From Sphingobacteriaceae bacterium (lineage in GTDB: Bacteria > Bacteroidota > Bacteroidia > UBA7662): 50,515 nucleotides of DNA. The number at the start of each line of letters is the position of its first letter. Position 1 is the first letter of the stretch. Below the pieces are notes generated by a model that worked only from the letters and a program-made list of their open reading frames with translations, did no database searches and was not told the DNA's origin. Both the position numbers and the translations under genes were made by a program. Of this stretch, positions 27,417-36,542 are shown piece after piece. Location: contig JAUXNJ010000043.1 in assembly GCA_030682795.1 (NCBI GenBank), forward strand, positions 1 to 50,515. The letters are read 5' to 3'.

Positions 27417-28916
27417 ATGCGATTCGTGTGTTTTTTCATTTTTCTTTTTGGATGTAGTGAATCGTTCGCACAAACCAGTATGAAAGTTGGTGTAAACACT
27501 AACATCAGGGCTTTAGCGGTAAACGATTCCTTGAACTGGTGGTTTGGCGGCAGCGGCGGCTGGCTGGGGCACACCGCCGATGGTGGCAAAAGTTGGGAAT
27601 TGCATCAGCCAGCGGGTTCGGCGGTAGACTTTAGAAGCATCCATGCCTTCAATCAGCAAGAGGCAGTAGCAGCCATTGCAGGTCAACCCGCCAAAATTTA
27701 CCGCACCCAAAATGGGGGCAAAGCTTGGGAGCTGGTGCACTGGCTCAAAGACACTTCCGCTTTTATAGATGCCATTGGTTTTTGGAATGCGCAAGACGGC
27801 TTACTCTTTGGCGATCCGCTTGGCGATGGGAGGATGTTGCTCCTGCGCACCAGCGATGGTGGCCGAAGCTGGGAGGCCTTGCCCGACAGCAGCCGGCCGC
27901 AACTTTATCCCGGCGAAGCAGCCTTTGCAGCCAGTGGTACCGCCATGCAGTGTGTGGGCGACAGCACGGTGGCCATTGTGAGTGGTGGAAGTCGCTCGCG
28001 TTTGTTTGTGAGCCACAATCGGGGGCGGACTTGGGAAGTGGTGGCGGCAGATCGTTGGCAACCTGGGCCTAACGTATGGGACAAGCAGGCGCAAACCGAA
28101 TTTGGCTTGATGCAACATGGAAGCGCCAGCAAGGGGGCATTTTCGGTGGGATTTAGTCCCGACAGCCAATGGGTGCTCACCGGTGGCGATTATTTGCAGG
28201 ATACTTCGGCATCAGGCAATTTTTTAATACGAGGGCGCGACTTTTGGTGGCGGGCAAGGCAAGCACCGCGTGGTTATCGCGAATGCGTGGCCTTTATAGC
28301 TGAGCATATTTGGGTGGTTACTGGTCCTGCTGGCAGCGACATAAGTTGGAACGGAGGGCTGGATTGGCAGCAATTGAATGATTTTGACGGCATGCATGTG
28401 GTCAAAAAGCTGGGAAATGGCTTGTTATTGGCGGGAAAAGGAGGGGTGCTATTGCACTATGAAGGCTTTATTTCTCCTCTCGTTCCTGATAAGGTTGGAA
28501 GGGGAACCATGACTATCGTCCGAAAAAACATTTTGAATGAAGTACATAAACGCCGAAAGCCAAAATTGAATTCAAGCGGAGTTTATTCATTTGATGAAAC
28601 CTACAGGGAGTTGGATACTATAATCAGCTGTATGCCTGGAGTTGTGAGTTGGAAGGAACTTCCAACACCAAAACCATCTTTCGCTTGTCACGATCTCCCT
28701 GCAAAGAATTATGCATTAGTGCTCAATACCTCTGAAGGAGAGCATTCCATATTAGTGACATTTTTGGAGGGCCACATGCGGAATGGTTTGATAAAAGGGT
28801 ATCATTTTCACCTTAAGTTAACCCTTGATAAGTTTGAGTCCTCAGCAACTTTAGAAAGAGACTGGCAACGACAGCATGCCAAGAGGCTACAATTAGCATG
28901 GAAATTAGCTGAATAA
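27417..28916 (+). CDS. Ycf48-like beta-propeller exported protein with extra C-terminal region
   Basis: This 499-residue protein has a signal peptide (about 1-19). Its propeller is built of BNR/Asp-box-like repeats: ADGGKSWE near 54, QNGGKAWE near 98, SDGGRSWE near 146, HNRGRTWE near 205 and WNGGLDWQQ near 308. Relatives include the Ycf48/HCF136 photosystem-assembly fold, used widely in secreted Bacteroidota proteins. Residues after about 358 are not propeller-like and are encoded by clearly more AT-rich DNA. Function is unknown. Confidence 0.82.
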   Translation: MRFVCFFIFLFGCSESFAQTSMKVGVNTNIRALAVNDSLNWWFGGSGGWLGHTADGGKSWELHQPAGSAVDFRSIHAFNQQEAVAAIAGQPAKIYRTQNGGKAWELVHWLKDTSAFIDAIGFWNAQDGLLFGDPLGDGRMLLLRTSDGGRSWEALPDSSRPQLYPGEAAFAASGTAMQCVGDSTVAIVSGGSRSRLFVSHNRGRTWEVVAADRWQPGPNVWDKQAQTEFGLMQHGSASKGAFSVGFSPDSQWVLTGGDYLQDTSASGNFLIRGRDFWWRARQAPRGYRECVAFIAEHIWVVTGPAGSDISWNGGLDWQQLNDFDGMHVVKKLGNGLLLAGKGGVLLHYEGFISPLVPDKVGRGTMTIVRKNILNEVHKRRKPKLNSSGVYSFDETYRELDTIISCMPGVVSWKELPTPKPSFACHDLPAKNYALVLNTSEGEHSILVTFLEGHMRNGLIKGYHFHLKLTLDKFESSATLERDWQRQHAKRLQLAWKLAE

Positions 28917-28960
28917 CCATCCCAGCGCTGCAATCGTTTGGTTTTTTACTAATTTCGGGC

Positions 28961-29872
28961 ATGGCAGAACAACTCTCGCTCGAACAATTGGCAACTTTTG
29001 ATAACCTCGAATTTTTGGCCAGTCAAGTGGTCGAAGGATTCATCACAGGTTTGCACAAAAGTCCCTACCACGGCTTTTCGGTAGAGTTTAGCGAGCACCG
29101 CTTGTACAATACGGGCGAGTCGACCCGCAACATCGACTGGAAACTCTACGCCCGTACCGACAAATATTTCGTGAAGCGCTACGAGGAGGAGACCAATCTG
29201 CGTTGCCAATTGGTGATCGATACTTCGGGCTCGATGTATTTCCCCGAAGACAAAGCCAGCAAATTGCGTTTTTCGGTCTATGCCGCCGCTGCCCTGCTGC
29301 AGCTCTTCAAGCGCCAGCGCGATGCCGTTGGCCTCACCACTTTTAGCGAGCAGGTAGACCTCAGTTTAAAAGCCCGTAGCAATCCTGCCCACCACAAACT
29401 GCTGCTTTCGGAGCTCGAAAAGCTGCTCAACAGTCAACGCAACCAAAGCGGCACCCGCGCCATTACCGCCTTGCACGAAATTGCCGAAACCACCCACAAC
29501 CGCTCCCTGGTGGTTATTTTTAGTGATATGTTTGAGCCTGGTTCACATGCCGACGCCCTTTTTGCCGCCCTGCAGCACCTGCGCTACAACAAACACGAGG
29601 TATTGCTATTTCACGTACTCGACGCCCCGCACGAACTGGCGTTTGAATACGACAACCGGCCGCATGTGTTTATTGACATGGAAAGCGGGGAGGAGCTCAA
29701 GCTCAATCCTGTAGCTATCCAGCAAGCTTATCGTGAAAAAGCGGCTGCCTTTAAGCAGGAGTTGCTGCTAAAATGTGGTCAGTTTAAAATTGATTTTGTG
29801 GAGGCAGATATTAGTCAAGGCCTCAACCAAATCCTGCTGCCTTACCTGCTCAAGCGCAGTAAGATGTATTAA
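28961..29872 (+). CDS. DUF58 / von Willebrand factor A-like protein
   Basis: This 303-residue cytoplasmic protein has a DUF58 N-terminus (GESTRNIDWKLYARTDKYFVKRYEEETN) followed by a vWA fold with a MIDAS motif DTSGS (87-91). DUF58 proteins are usually encoded next to MoxR AAA+ ATPases and act with them as metal-dependent chaperone-like systems. No MoxR gene is present in this window, so the partner must be elsewhere. TAATTTCG lies 3 nt before the ATG. Confidence 0.9.
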   Translation: MAEQLSLEQLATFDNLEFLASQVVEGFITGLHKSPYHGFSVEFSEHRLYNTGESTRNIDWKLYARTDKYFVKRYEEETNLRCQLVIDTSGSMYFPEDKASKLRFSVYAAAALLQLFKRQRDAVGLTTFSEQVDLSLKARSNPAHHKLLLSELEKLLNSQRNQSGTRAITALHEIAETTHNRSLVVIFSDMFEPGSHADALFAALQHLRYNKHEVLLFHVLDAPHELAFEYDNRPHVFIDMESGEELKLNPVAIQQAYREKAAAFKQELLLKCGQFKIDFVEADISQGLNQILLPYLLKRSKMY

Positions 29873-30294
29873 ATTTGGTGAATAGGACGGGTTTCGGGCA
29901 ATTCCAGTTCTATTACTTCCTCCTCTTCATCGGCTTCTCGGCATTTTTTCCAACGGTTTTTGATGTTGATGCCTTGAATACCCAGCACCTTGGTTTGTGC
30001 CTTGAGCTTCACCGTAAGCTGTTTGAGTGCCCGAGTTTCGAATTTCACTCGGCTGCCATCATTCCCAATAATTTCGCCTCGCAAAATGCGCAATTGCCCG
30101 TTGCAATAGCCCGTTTCGGTAAAAACAAGCTGAACCCCACGCTTATTGAGTTTCTGAATGAGGGCGTCGAGTTCTTCTGGGCTGTAGAACGAGTTAATCT
30201 GAAACTCAATGATATCGTCTTTGGGTGCGTTTTTTGGCTGGGCCAGGGCAAAGACTGGCAAACAAAGCAGGCAAAAGACCCAAAAAGCTTTCAT
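29869..30294 (-). CDS. Hypothetical exported protein
   Basis: This 141-residue protein has a signal peptide (1-18, FALAQ). The mature part starts with a strand and helix (IIEFQINSFYSPEELDALIQKLNKRGVQLVF), a single Cys (C63), and an acidic C-terminal patch (EADEEEEV). The N-terminal pattern resembles small ferredoxin-fold domains seen in some Bacteroidota envelope proteins, but I make no family call. Its stop codon shares TTAA with the convergent DUF58 gene. Confidence 0.65.
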   Translation of the reverse strand: MKAFWVFCLLCLPVFALAQPKNAPKDDIIEFQINSFYSPEELDALIQKLNKRGVQLVFTETGYCNGQLRILRGEIIGNDGSRVKFETRALKQLTVKLKAQTKVLGIQGINIKNRWKKCREADEEEEVIELELPETRPIHQI

Positions 30295-30307
30295 GTTACG
30301 AATTTAA

Positions 30308-30970
30308 TCAATCTTTGAACAAGCCAGCATGCACTTCTGTTTTTAATTGCTGTAGGGCCTCAGGATGGAGGTCATGTCCTCCCGAAAAGGCCAAATACCG
30401 CAGCTGTGGATGCATGGCACGATAACGCTGCAAATGGCTTTCCAATTGTTCACCCGATAAAAAAGGATCGGCATCCCCATAAACCAACCAGCTAGGCAGT
30501 TCTTTGGCAGGCAATTCCGCCTTTAAATCGGGTGGGAAAATGGCCGACCACAGCACCAAAGCTGCTAATGATTGTGGCTGTTCAACGGCAAATCGGGCTG
30601 CAGTAGCGCCTCCCTGCGAAAACCCCAGCAGTACAATGCGTGCTTGCGGCAGCTCGTGTTGAATTTTAGCTACCACTTGCCCGATGTAGGCGAGGTAGTC
30701 TTGTATTTCATCTTCCCGCTGGTCCTTGGTCATCCAGCTGGCGCCTACGCGACCGCTGTTGCCTTGCAGGTAGAAGCGAGAGAGGCCTTCTGGTGCCATG
30801 ATGAGGGTTTCGGCATCTACCAAAGACTCAAATTTGCGCACCCAAAAGGCCGGATGCTGTCCATAGCCATGCAAAACCAACCAAACCAAGCGGGTGCTGG
30901 AGGCAGCTTCCCCCAATTGGTAGAGATGAGCGGTGCGTTTTACCTCAAGGCTGTGCAGCGAAGGTTCCAA
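30308..30970 (-). CDS. Alpha/beta hydrolase (phospholipase/carboxylesterase type)
   Basis: This protein of about 220 residues has a carboxylesterase/phospholipase fold. It shows WLVLHGYGQHP (oxyanion region), nucleophile elbow GFSQGG, an acid in YGDADPF and His in SGGHDLHP. The TTG at 30970 is chosen because it overlaps the upstream EamA gene by only 26 nt; an ATG at 31051 would overlap by more than 100 nt. It probably cleaves carboxylic esters; the natural substrate is unknown. Confidence 0.82.
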   Translation of the reverse strand: MEPSLHSLEVKRTAHLYQLGEAASSTRLVWLVLHGYGQHPAFWVRKFESLVDAETLIMAPEGLSRFYLQGNSGRVGASWMTKDQREDEIQDYLAYIGQVVAKIQHELPQARIVLLGFSQGGATAARFAVEQPQSLAALVLWSAIFPPDLKAELPAKELPSWLVYGDADPFLSGEQLESHLQRYRAMHPQLRYLAFSGGHDLHPEALQQLKTEVHAGLFKD

Positions 30971-31862
30971 TTTTTTCAGCTTTTTTGCGGTAATAGTGCT
31001 TGAGAATGGCGTTGGCGAAGAGGGTACCCAGAATGACGGCCGTGCCCACATAAAACTGCGAGGTCATTTTTTCGCTTTCTCCAAAAATAAAATAAGCGAG
31101 GATGATGCCGTAAATGGGCTCCATATTCACCGATAATACAAAGGTGTAGGGCGTAATTTTACGCATGAGCCGGATGCTAGCGATAAAAGGGTAGGCGGTG
31201 CAAACGATGGCCAAAATGCTGAGGTAGCTGAGGTCACTACCGCTGAGCGCATAGCTGCCGCTGGCATAACCAGTGCCAAGCAGCATGAGGATCGAAAGTC
31301 CGAGCACTCCGCCCGCCATTTCATATACCGACACCACGGAGGCATTGTACTTTTGGGCGTATTGACCGTTAATGACGGCAAAAAGAGCTGATAAAGCCGC
31401 AGAAAAGATGGCGGTGAGCATGCCGGCGAGGTAGGTCGATTCGAAGCTAAAAATGAGGTAGAGTCCCACAATAGCCACCACGCCCAGCAGCAATTCGTAC
31501 CAAATTACCCGGCGTTTGTACAGCAGCGGTTCAAAGATGGAGGCGAAAAAGGCGCCCGACGAAAAGCAAGCCAGGGTTACCGATACATTGGAGATTTTAA
31601 TAGCGTGGTAAAAGGTTACCCAGTGCGCCGCAATGATGAGTCCGGTGCCTGCCAGTTGCCATTGCGTTTTGCGCGGAAGTGTGAGCACTGCCTTGCTGTA
31701 GCGCGCAAAAATGTACACTCCTACCAAGGCGAGGATCATGCGGTACCACACCAATTGCAAGGCCTCAAGCGTGATGAGCTTGCCGAGTATGGCGGTAAAT
31801 CCCCAAATAAAGACTACAAAATGCAGCTCGATGAGAGCCGACTGGTTATTTTGGCGCAACAC
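30945..31862 (-). CDS. EamA (DMT superfamily) membrane transporter
   Basis: This 305-residue protein has ten predicted helices in two EamA repeats (FIWGFTAILGKLITL near residue 18; YPFIASIRLMRKITPYTFVLSVNMEPIYGIILAYFIFGE near 224-262). DMT exporters move amino acids, nucleotides or other metabolites; the substrate is unassigned. The start is GTG at 31862 (TTG at 31859 is an alternative). It overlaps the LptF/G gene by 17 nt and the hydrolase gene by 26 nt, forming an operon. Confidence 0.88.
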   Translation of the reverse strand: MLRQNNQSALIELHFVVFIWGFTAILGKLITLEALQLVWYRMILALVGVYIFARYSKAVLTLPRKTQWQLAGTGLIIAAHWVTFYHAIKISNVSVTLACFSSGAFFASIFEPLLYKRRVIWYELLLGVVAIVGLYLIFSFESTYLAGMLTAIFSAALSALFAVINGQYAQKYNASVVSVYEMAGGVLGLSILMLLGTGYASGSYALSGSDLSYLSILAIVCTAYPFIASIRLMRKITPYTFVLSVNMEPIYGIILAYFIFGESEKMTSQFYVGTAVILGTLFANAILKHYYRKKAEKIGTFAAQP

Positions 31863-32928
31863 GGTAGAGGTAAAGGGCTAGGAGTCCGAAAATAAAGTTG
31901 GGGGTCCACGAAGCCAACAGCGGCGGCAGGTTCCCTTTGATGGCAAATGTAAGCGAAAATCGGATCATCATGATGTAGATGAAACAAAGCCCCACCCCAA
32001 TACCCAGCTGCACGCCGATGCCTCCGCGAACCTTGCGCGAGGAGAGGCTTACACCCATGAGGGTGAGGATGAAGGCGGCGAAGGGAATGGATACGCGGTT
32101 GTGTTTTTCGATGAGGTAGGGCTCAATGCCGGCGTTGCCTTTGAGTTCCTCGCGGGCAATGAGTTCGTCGAGTTCGCGGTTGTTGAGCAAGGCGGCATCC
32201 TCTACCAGGGGCCGACTAAAATCTTGCGGGGTAAAGCCCATTGCCGAGTCTATGCTGGCCAAATAAGTGATGCTTTCTTCCTTATCGGAGGGCATGGTGC
32301 GGAGCATGCAGCCTTCCATATGCCATTTTTGGGTGGCGCTGCGCCAAACAATGCGATCGCACATGAGCTTGGAGCTGAGGCGACCACTGCGCAAATCTTC
32401 GAGCGTGAACCGAAAGCCAGCACTGTCGGGCGACGAATAGGTTTCGAGGTAGGCGAGTTCGCCGGGACGAATTTGAAAATGGATGTTGCGCTTGTTGTAG
32501 TAATAAGTATCCCTGATATACTTATTCTCAAATTCGATTCTCGTTTTGTTGGCGGGTGGTAAAATCCAACTGGCCAAAAACCAATTGGTAAGTCCAATGA
32601 AGCCCGCCGCCACCATATACGGCAACAAAATTCTTCTAAACTCCACACCGCTGCTTAAAATGGCCACAAACTCGCTTTTAGCCGCCAGCTTGGAGGTGAA
32701 AAAGATAACCGTGATGAAGGTGAAAAGGGGACTGAATAGGTTTGAATAATAGGGGATGAAATTCAGGTAGTAGTCAAGGAGGATCTCCTTCATGGGGGCA
32801 TGCCTGCTCAACATTCCATCAATCTTCTCGGTCAAGTCAAAAACCACCGCAATGGCCACAAAAATGCCAATGGCGAAGATGTAGCTGCCGATGAATTTTT
32901 TAATGATGTACCAATCAAGTATCTTCAT
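31846..32928 (-). CDS. LptF/LptG (YjgP/YjgQ) family permease
   Basis: This 360-residue inner-membrane permease belongs to the lipopolysaccharide exporter LptB2FG. The N-terminus MKILDWYIIKKFIGSYIFAI is typical, followed by two helices with FTSKLAAKSEFVAILSSGVEFRRILLPY, a periplasmic jellyroll-like domain (about 130-260), and three C-terminal helices. Which of LptF or LptG it represents is not clear; Bacteroidota keep the two genes apart. ATG 32928 is chosen on family alignment. Confidence 0.92.
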   Translation of the reverse strand: MKILDWYIIKKFIGSYIFAIGIFVAIAVVFDLTEKIDGMLSRHAPMKEILLDYYLNFIPYYSNLFSPLFTFITVIFFTSKLAAKSEFVAILSSGVEFRRILLPYMVAAGFIGLTNWFLASWILPPANKTRIEFENKYIRDTYYYNKRNIHFQIRPGELAYLETYSSPDSAGFRFTLEDLRSGRLSSKLMCDRIVWRSATQKWHMEGCMLRTMPSDKEESITYLASIDSAMGFTPQDFSRPLVEDAALLNNRELDELIAREELKGNAGIEPYLIEKHNRVSIPFAAFILTLMGVSLSSRKVRGGIGVQLGIGVGLCFIYIMMIRFSLTFAIKGNLPPLLASWTPNFIFGLLALYLYRVAPK

Positions 32929-32935
32929 GCTCGGG

Positions 32936-32943
32936 CAAAGATA
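32936..32943 (-). promoter_or_regulatory. -7 box close to the LptF/G start
   Basis: TATCTTTG on the minus strand ends 7 nt before the ATG at 32928 and exactly matches TAnnTTTG. It is predicted to give a leaderless or nearly leaderless mRNA. Confidence 0.5.
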
Positions 32944-33012
32944 AGGGTCTGTTGCGGTTGAATAGCTTTTTACGCGCAAAGGCCAGAAGAATTGCCTTCG
33001 ACACTATTTTTT

Positions 33013-34422
33013 ATGAGAAAAACAGCTTTTTTAGGTGCTTTGGCCTTGCTTTTAGGGGGGATGGCACCTGTGCAATTGCAGACACAGCTTACTTTTATTG
33101 TGAATCAAGTGCCGGCCTATACCCCGGCCAATGCGCCAATTTACCTGGCTGGCACCATAAACAATTGGAACCCAGCCAGCAGTGCGCACCAATTGAATAG
33201 GCTGCCCGACAGCAGCTGGGCCATTACTTTGCCAACACCTACCAGTAACCTGCAGTTTAAGTTTACCCGCGGGAGCTGGGCAAGCGTTGAGGGCAATGCG
33301 ACGGGTGGACCGCGACCGAACCGCTCGTATGCTGTTGGTGGTCCAGACACGGTTTACATCAGCATTTTGAGCTGGGAAGACTTGCATGGAGGTGGGGGCG
33401 GCGGGCAAAGTACGGCCAATGCACAGGTGCAAGTGCTCACAGATAGTTTTTTTATGCCCCAGTTGAACCGCTACCGGCGCATTTGGGCTTATTTACCGCC
33501 CGATTACGACAGCTTGACAAGCAAACGCTACCCGGTAATTTACATGCACGATGCCCAAAACTTATTCGATAACCTTACAGCCTTTGCAGGCGAATGGGAG
33601 GTGGATGAGAGCATGAATGCGCTGTTCCAACAAGGTGACCCAGGCGCCATCGTCATCGGTATCAACAACGGTGGCAGCCAACGAATTAATGAATACAGTC
33701 CTTGGGTGAATGCCCAATATGGAGGAGGACAAGGAGCTGATTATGTGAATTTTATTGTTCAAACGCTCAAGCCTTACATTGATCAACGTTTTCGTACTGA
33801 TAGTACCCGATTGGGTACTGCCATTTGGGGGAGCAGCATGGGAGGGCTTATTTCGCAATATGCGGCCATGCAACACCAGTCGGTTTTTAGCAAAGTGGGC
33901 GTGTTTTCGCCTTCATTGTGGTTCAGCAGCGCCGTATACAGCCAGGTAAGCAGCATTGGCAAGCAGTTTCCCATGAAGTTTTACATTTTAGCCGGGGCGC
34001 AGGAAAGCGCCAATATGGTGAATCAGGTAACGCAGCTTAAAAACGACCTGCTCGCAAACGGATTTACAGCCCCGGAAGTAGAACTGGTGGTTAAAGCGGA
34101 TGGTCAGCACAGCGAGTGGTTTTGGCGGCGTGAGTTTAAGCCGGCTTACCAATGGTTGTTTGGCAGTGCCAGCACAACTTTTGAGCAAAGTCTAGCGAGT
34201 ATTCAAGTGTATCCCAATCCTGCTACCGATCGGGTATACGTAGCCTGGGGAGACGAAAAAGCCGCTTTTTATCAGCTTTTAGATGTACAAGGCCGGATTG
34301 TGTTAGACGGGAGCGTTCAGGCCGGCGACAGCATTTCTTTGGCAGGATTAAGTGCGGGCATGTATCAGCTGCGTTTGAGCAGTGGCAGCGCACTGTATCA
34401 TGCGAAATTGCTGATGCGTTAA
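33013..34422 (+). CDS. T9SS-secreted esterase with starch-binding-like N-terminal domain
   Basis: This 469-residue exported enzyme has a signal peptide (1-24). A CBM20/CBM48-like sandwich (about 25-122, [14 protein letters not shown]) precedes an esterase D-type alpha/beta hydrolase domain (about 140-385), with nucleophile S275 in GSSMG and H366 in [10 protein letters not shown] type A T9SS sorting domain (about 395-469; [23 protein letters not shown]) ends the protein. It is a probable surface or secreted carbohydrate esterase or siderophore-esterase-like enzyme. The substrate is inferred only from domain company. Confidence 0.88.
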   Translation: MRKTAFLGALALLLGGMAPVQLQTQLTFIVNQVPAYTPANAPIYLAGTINNWNPASSAHQLNRLPDSSWAITLPTPTSNLQFKFTRGSWASVEGNATGGPRPNRSYAVGGPDTVYISILSWEDLHGGGGGGQSTANAQVQVLTDSFFMPQLNRYRRIWAYLPPDYDSLTSKRYPVIYMHDAQNLFDNLTAFAGEWEVDESMNALFQQGDPGAIVIGINNGGSQRINEYSPWVNAQYGGGQGADYVNFIVQTLKPYIDQRFRTDSTRLGTAIWGSSMGGLISQYAAMQHQSVFSKVGVFSPSLWFSSAVYSQVSSIGKQFPMKFYILAGAQESANMVNQVTQLKNDLLANGFTAPEVELVVKADGQHSEWFWRREFKPAYQWLFGSASTTFEQSLASIQVYPNPATDRVYVAWGDEKAAFYQLLDVQGRIVLDGSVQAGDSISLAGLSAGMYQLRLSSGSALYHAKLLMR

Positions 34423-35108
34423 GGTTGCGGGTAGAAGTCTTTCGGCAATTTATACATCATGCCTTGAATGCGTGCCGCCCGGAAGGCCACATAACCTGAG
34501 GGGCGAGCAGGATTGCGTCGGCGTGGATCGGGAAGGCAGGCAGCAATGCGGGCCGCTTCGTTGGCAGTGAGTTTAGATGCTGGTTTGCCGAACCAAGCCT
34601 GTGCAGCAGCTTCGGCGCCGTAAATGCCAGGCCCCATTTCTATAACGTTCAAATACACCTCAAGGATCCGTTTTTTACTCCATAACACTTCTATAAGCAC
34701 CGTAAAATAGGCTTCAAAAGCCTTTCTTACCCAAGTGCGGCCCGGCCAGAGGTACACATTTTTGGCGGTTTGCATGCTGATGGTGCTGCCGCCTAACTTG
34801 CGCTTTTTGCCTTTTTGATTGCGTTTATAAGCTTTTTCAAGGGCTTCGATGTCAAAGCCCCAATGGGTCATGAACTTTTGGTCTTCACTGGCAATCACGG
34901 CTTTGGCCAGTTGGGGTGAAATTTGGTCAAACGGCACCCAATCTTTGTACAAACGATGTTTTTGTCCTGGCTTGGCTTCTTCAAAAAGCCTGATAATCAT
35001 CAAAGGCGTACCAGGTACCGGCACAAAGCGGTAAAAGAGGGTAAGGCCAATGGTGATGCCGAACCACCACAACAACACTTTGCCGATAAATCGAAATACG
35101 CCCTTCAT
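34419..35108 (-). CDS. mtgA: Monofunctional biosynthetic peptidoglycan transglycosylase
   Basis: This 229-residue inner-membrane glycosyltransferase (GT51) polymerises lipid II. It has an N-terminal anchor (about 5-28), the catalytic motif [33 protein letters not shown], then [20 protein letters not shown]. No transpeptidase domain follows. Start ATG 35108 is preferred to a TTG at 35123. The stop shares TTAA with the convergent esterase gene. Confidence 0.93.
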   Translation of the reverse strand: MKGVFRFIGKVLLWWFGITIGLTLFYRFVPVPGTPLMIIRLFEEAKPGQKHRLYKDWVPFDQISPQLAKAVIASEDQKFMTHWGFDIEALEKAYKRNQKGKKRKLGGSTISMQTAKNVYLWPGRTWVRKAFEAYFTVLIEVLWSKKRILEVYLNVIEMGPGIYGAEAAAQAWFGKPASKLTANEAARIAACLPDPRRRNPARPSGYVAFRAARIQGMMYKLPKDFYPQP

Positions 35109-35184
35109 GTCGCAAAAATGCAAATCAAACCGTTAATAATTACGTTCTACACGAACTTTTGAGCTAGCTATTGGTTATATAATT

Positions 35185-35751
35185 ATGCTTCGCGCCTTTT
35201 TTTTATTCCTTTTCGCCACTGTCTTGGCAGGATGTGGCGTACAAACTCCTTCCAATCAGCCAATGTCCATGTCAATCAAGCCCGATTTTTACAGTCTCAA
35301 AGCCAACACCCTCGAAGGAAAAGAGGTAGATTTTAGTCAGTTTAAAGGAAAAAAAGTACTTGTGGTAAATACCGCCACTGAATGCGGCTTAACCCCACAG
35401 CTCGAAGGTTTGCAAAAGCTACATGAACAATATAAAGGTGAGTTGGTAATTGTGGGTATTCCTACCAACGATTTTCAAGGCCAGGAACCACGCGCCAATG
35501 ATGAAATTGGGGCATTTTGTCAGCGTAACTACGGTGTTGAATTTATCATGCTCGAAAAAGGTACCACCAAGGGCAGCGACAAGCACCCCGTTTTTAAGTG
35601 GTTAACCGAAAAAGAGTACAATGGCAAGTCCTCTTCCCGCATCTGGTGGAATTTCCAGAAATATTTGGTGGATGAACAGGGCAATTTTGTAGACTACTTT
35701 TTGCCCATTACCAAGCCAGAAAGCAAGCGCATTACTTCGAAGCTGAAGTGA
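35185..35751 (+). CDS. Glutathione peroxidase-family lipoprotein
   Basis: This 188-residue thiol peroxidase has a lipobox (LAGC, lipidated C17), so it is probably anchored in the envelope facing the periplasm. The catalytic Cys is C67 in NTATECGLTPQ (Cys, not selenocysteine). The family Gln region FQGQEP and the Trp/Asn motif WWNFQKYLVD are present. Such bacterial enzymes normally use thioredoxin rather than glutathione. Its proximity to a carotenoid ketolase gene could suggest oxidative-stress protection, but that is an inference. Confidence 0.9.
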   Translation: MLRAFFLFLFATVLAGCGVQTPSNQPMSMSIKPDFYSLKANTLEGKEVDFSQFKGKKVLVVNTATECGLTPQLEGLQKLHEQYKGELVIVGIPTNDFQGQEPRANDEIGAFCQRNYGVEFIMLEKGTTKGSDKHPVFKWLTEKEYNGKSSSRIWWNFQKYLVDEQGNFVDYFLPITKPESKRITSKLK

Positions 35752-35817
35752 TATGATACATATTTAAATATTTTTGTTGCGTTTAGAACAAACTATAGGG
35801 AAGTCTGTTACATCATG

Positions 35818-35825
35818 TAGCTTTG
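35818..35825 (+). promoter_or_regulatory. -7 box abutting the crtW-like gene
   Basis: TAGCTTTG exactly matches TAnnTTTG and ends 3 nt before the ATG at 35829, predicting a leaderless transcript. Confidence 0.5.
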
Positions 35826-35828
35826 AAT

Positions 35829-36542
35829 ATGCAAACCAGCGGTAGTCTTTCTTTCACCTTCATCCGTGCGCAAGTTGCCTCTGGCAAAGGAGTGCTGATT
35901 GCTTTAAGCATTTTAGGACTCTGGTTTGCCTTGCTAGCATACAACTTACAATACGAGGTGAATGGACTCGAGCCAGTGTTGCTGCTCTTGATACTGTTGC
36001 AAACACATTTATTTACGGGCCTTTTCATTACGGCGCATGACGCCATGCACGGCACAGTTTCATCGAATAAGAAGCTTAATAAATTTATTGGTGCGCTTTG
36101 TTTGTTGCTCTTTGCGCTCAATAGCTGGAAACGCATGTTACCCAAGCACCACGAGCATCACCGATTTGCAGGTACCGACGAAGATCCCGATTATGGTCCA
36201 CCACCCTTTTGGCTGTGGTTTTTTAAGTTTGTAAAGACCTACGTACGCTGGTACCAAATTGTAGGCATGGCCATTTTGCACAACATTGCAAAAATTTGGA
36301 TTCCAGAAATCAACTTGGTGCTGTTTTACATTGTGCCCTCTATTTTAAGCATGCTGCAGTTGTTTTACTTTGGCACCTATTTGCCGCATCGTGGGGAGCA
36401 TGCTCCTGACAACAAACACAAAGCCCGTTCGCAGTCTAAAAACCACCTCTGGGCCTTCATTAGCTGTTACTTTTTTGGATACCATTATGAACATCACGAC
36501 GCGCCGGGCACCCCTTGGTGGCTCCTTTATGCACGTAAGTAG
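35829..36542 (+). CDS. crtW: CrtW-type beta-carotene ketolase (membrane di-iron desaturase fold)
   Basis: This 237-residue integral membrane di-iron oxygenase has histidine boxes HDAMH (70-74), HHEHH (107-111) and HYEHH (219-223). FGTYLPHR (181-188) and the terminal APGTPWW (225-231) are typical of CrtW carotenoid ketolases rather than ordinary acyl desaturases. CrtW adds the 4-keto group to carotenoids such as zeaxanthin. No other carotenoid gene is in the window. A general fatty-acid desaturase remains the alternative. Its 3' end overlaps the TonB receptor gene by 14 nt. Confidence 0.75.
   Translation: MQTSGSLSFTFIRAQVASGKGVLIALSILGLWFALLAYNLQYEVNGLEPVLLLLILLQTHLFTGLFITAHDAMHGTVSSNKKLNKFIGALCLLLFALNSWKRMLPKHHEHHRFAGTDEDPDYGPPPFWLWFFKFVKTYVRWYQIVGMAILHNIAKIWIPEINLVLFYIVPSILSMLQLFYFGTYLPHRGEHAPDNKHKARSQSKNHLWAFISCYFFGYHYEHHDAPGTPWWLLYARK

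Noticed and set aside
30971-31051. ATG start of the alpha/beta hydrolase at 31051
   Set aside because: It would overlap the EamA gene by over 100 nt; the TTG at 30970 gives a normal operon overlap and keeps the complete hydrolase fold.
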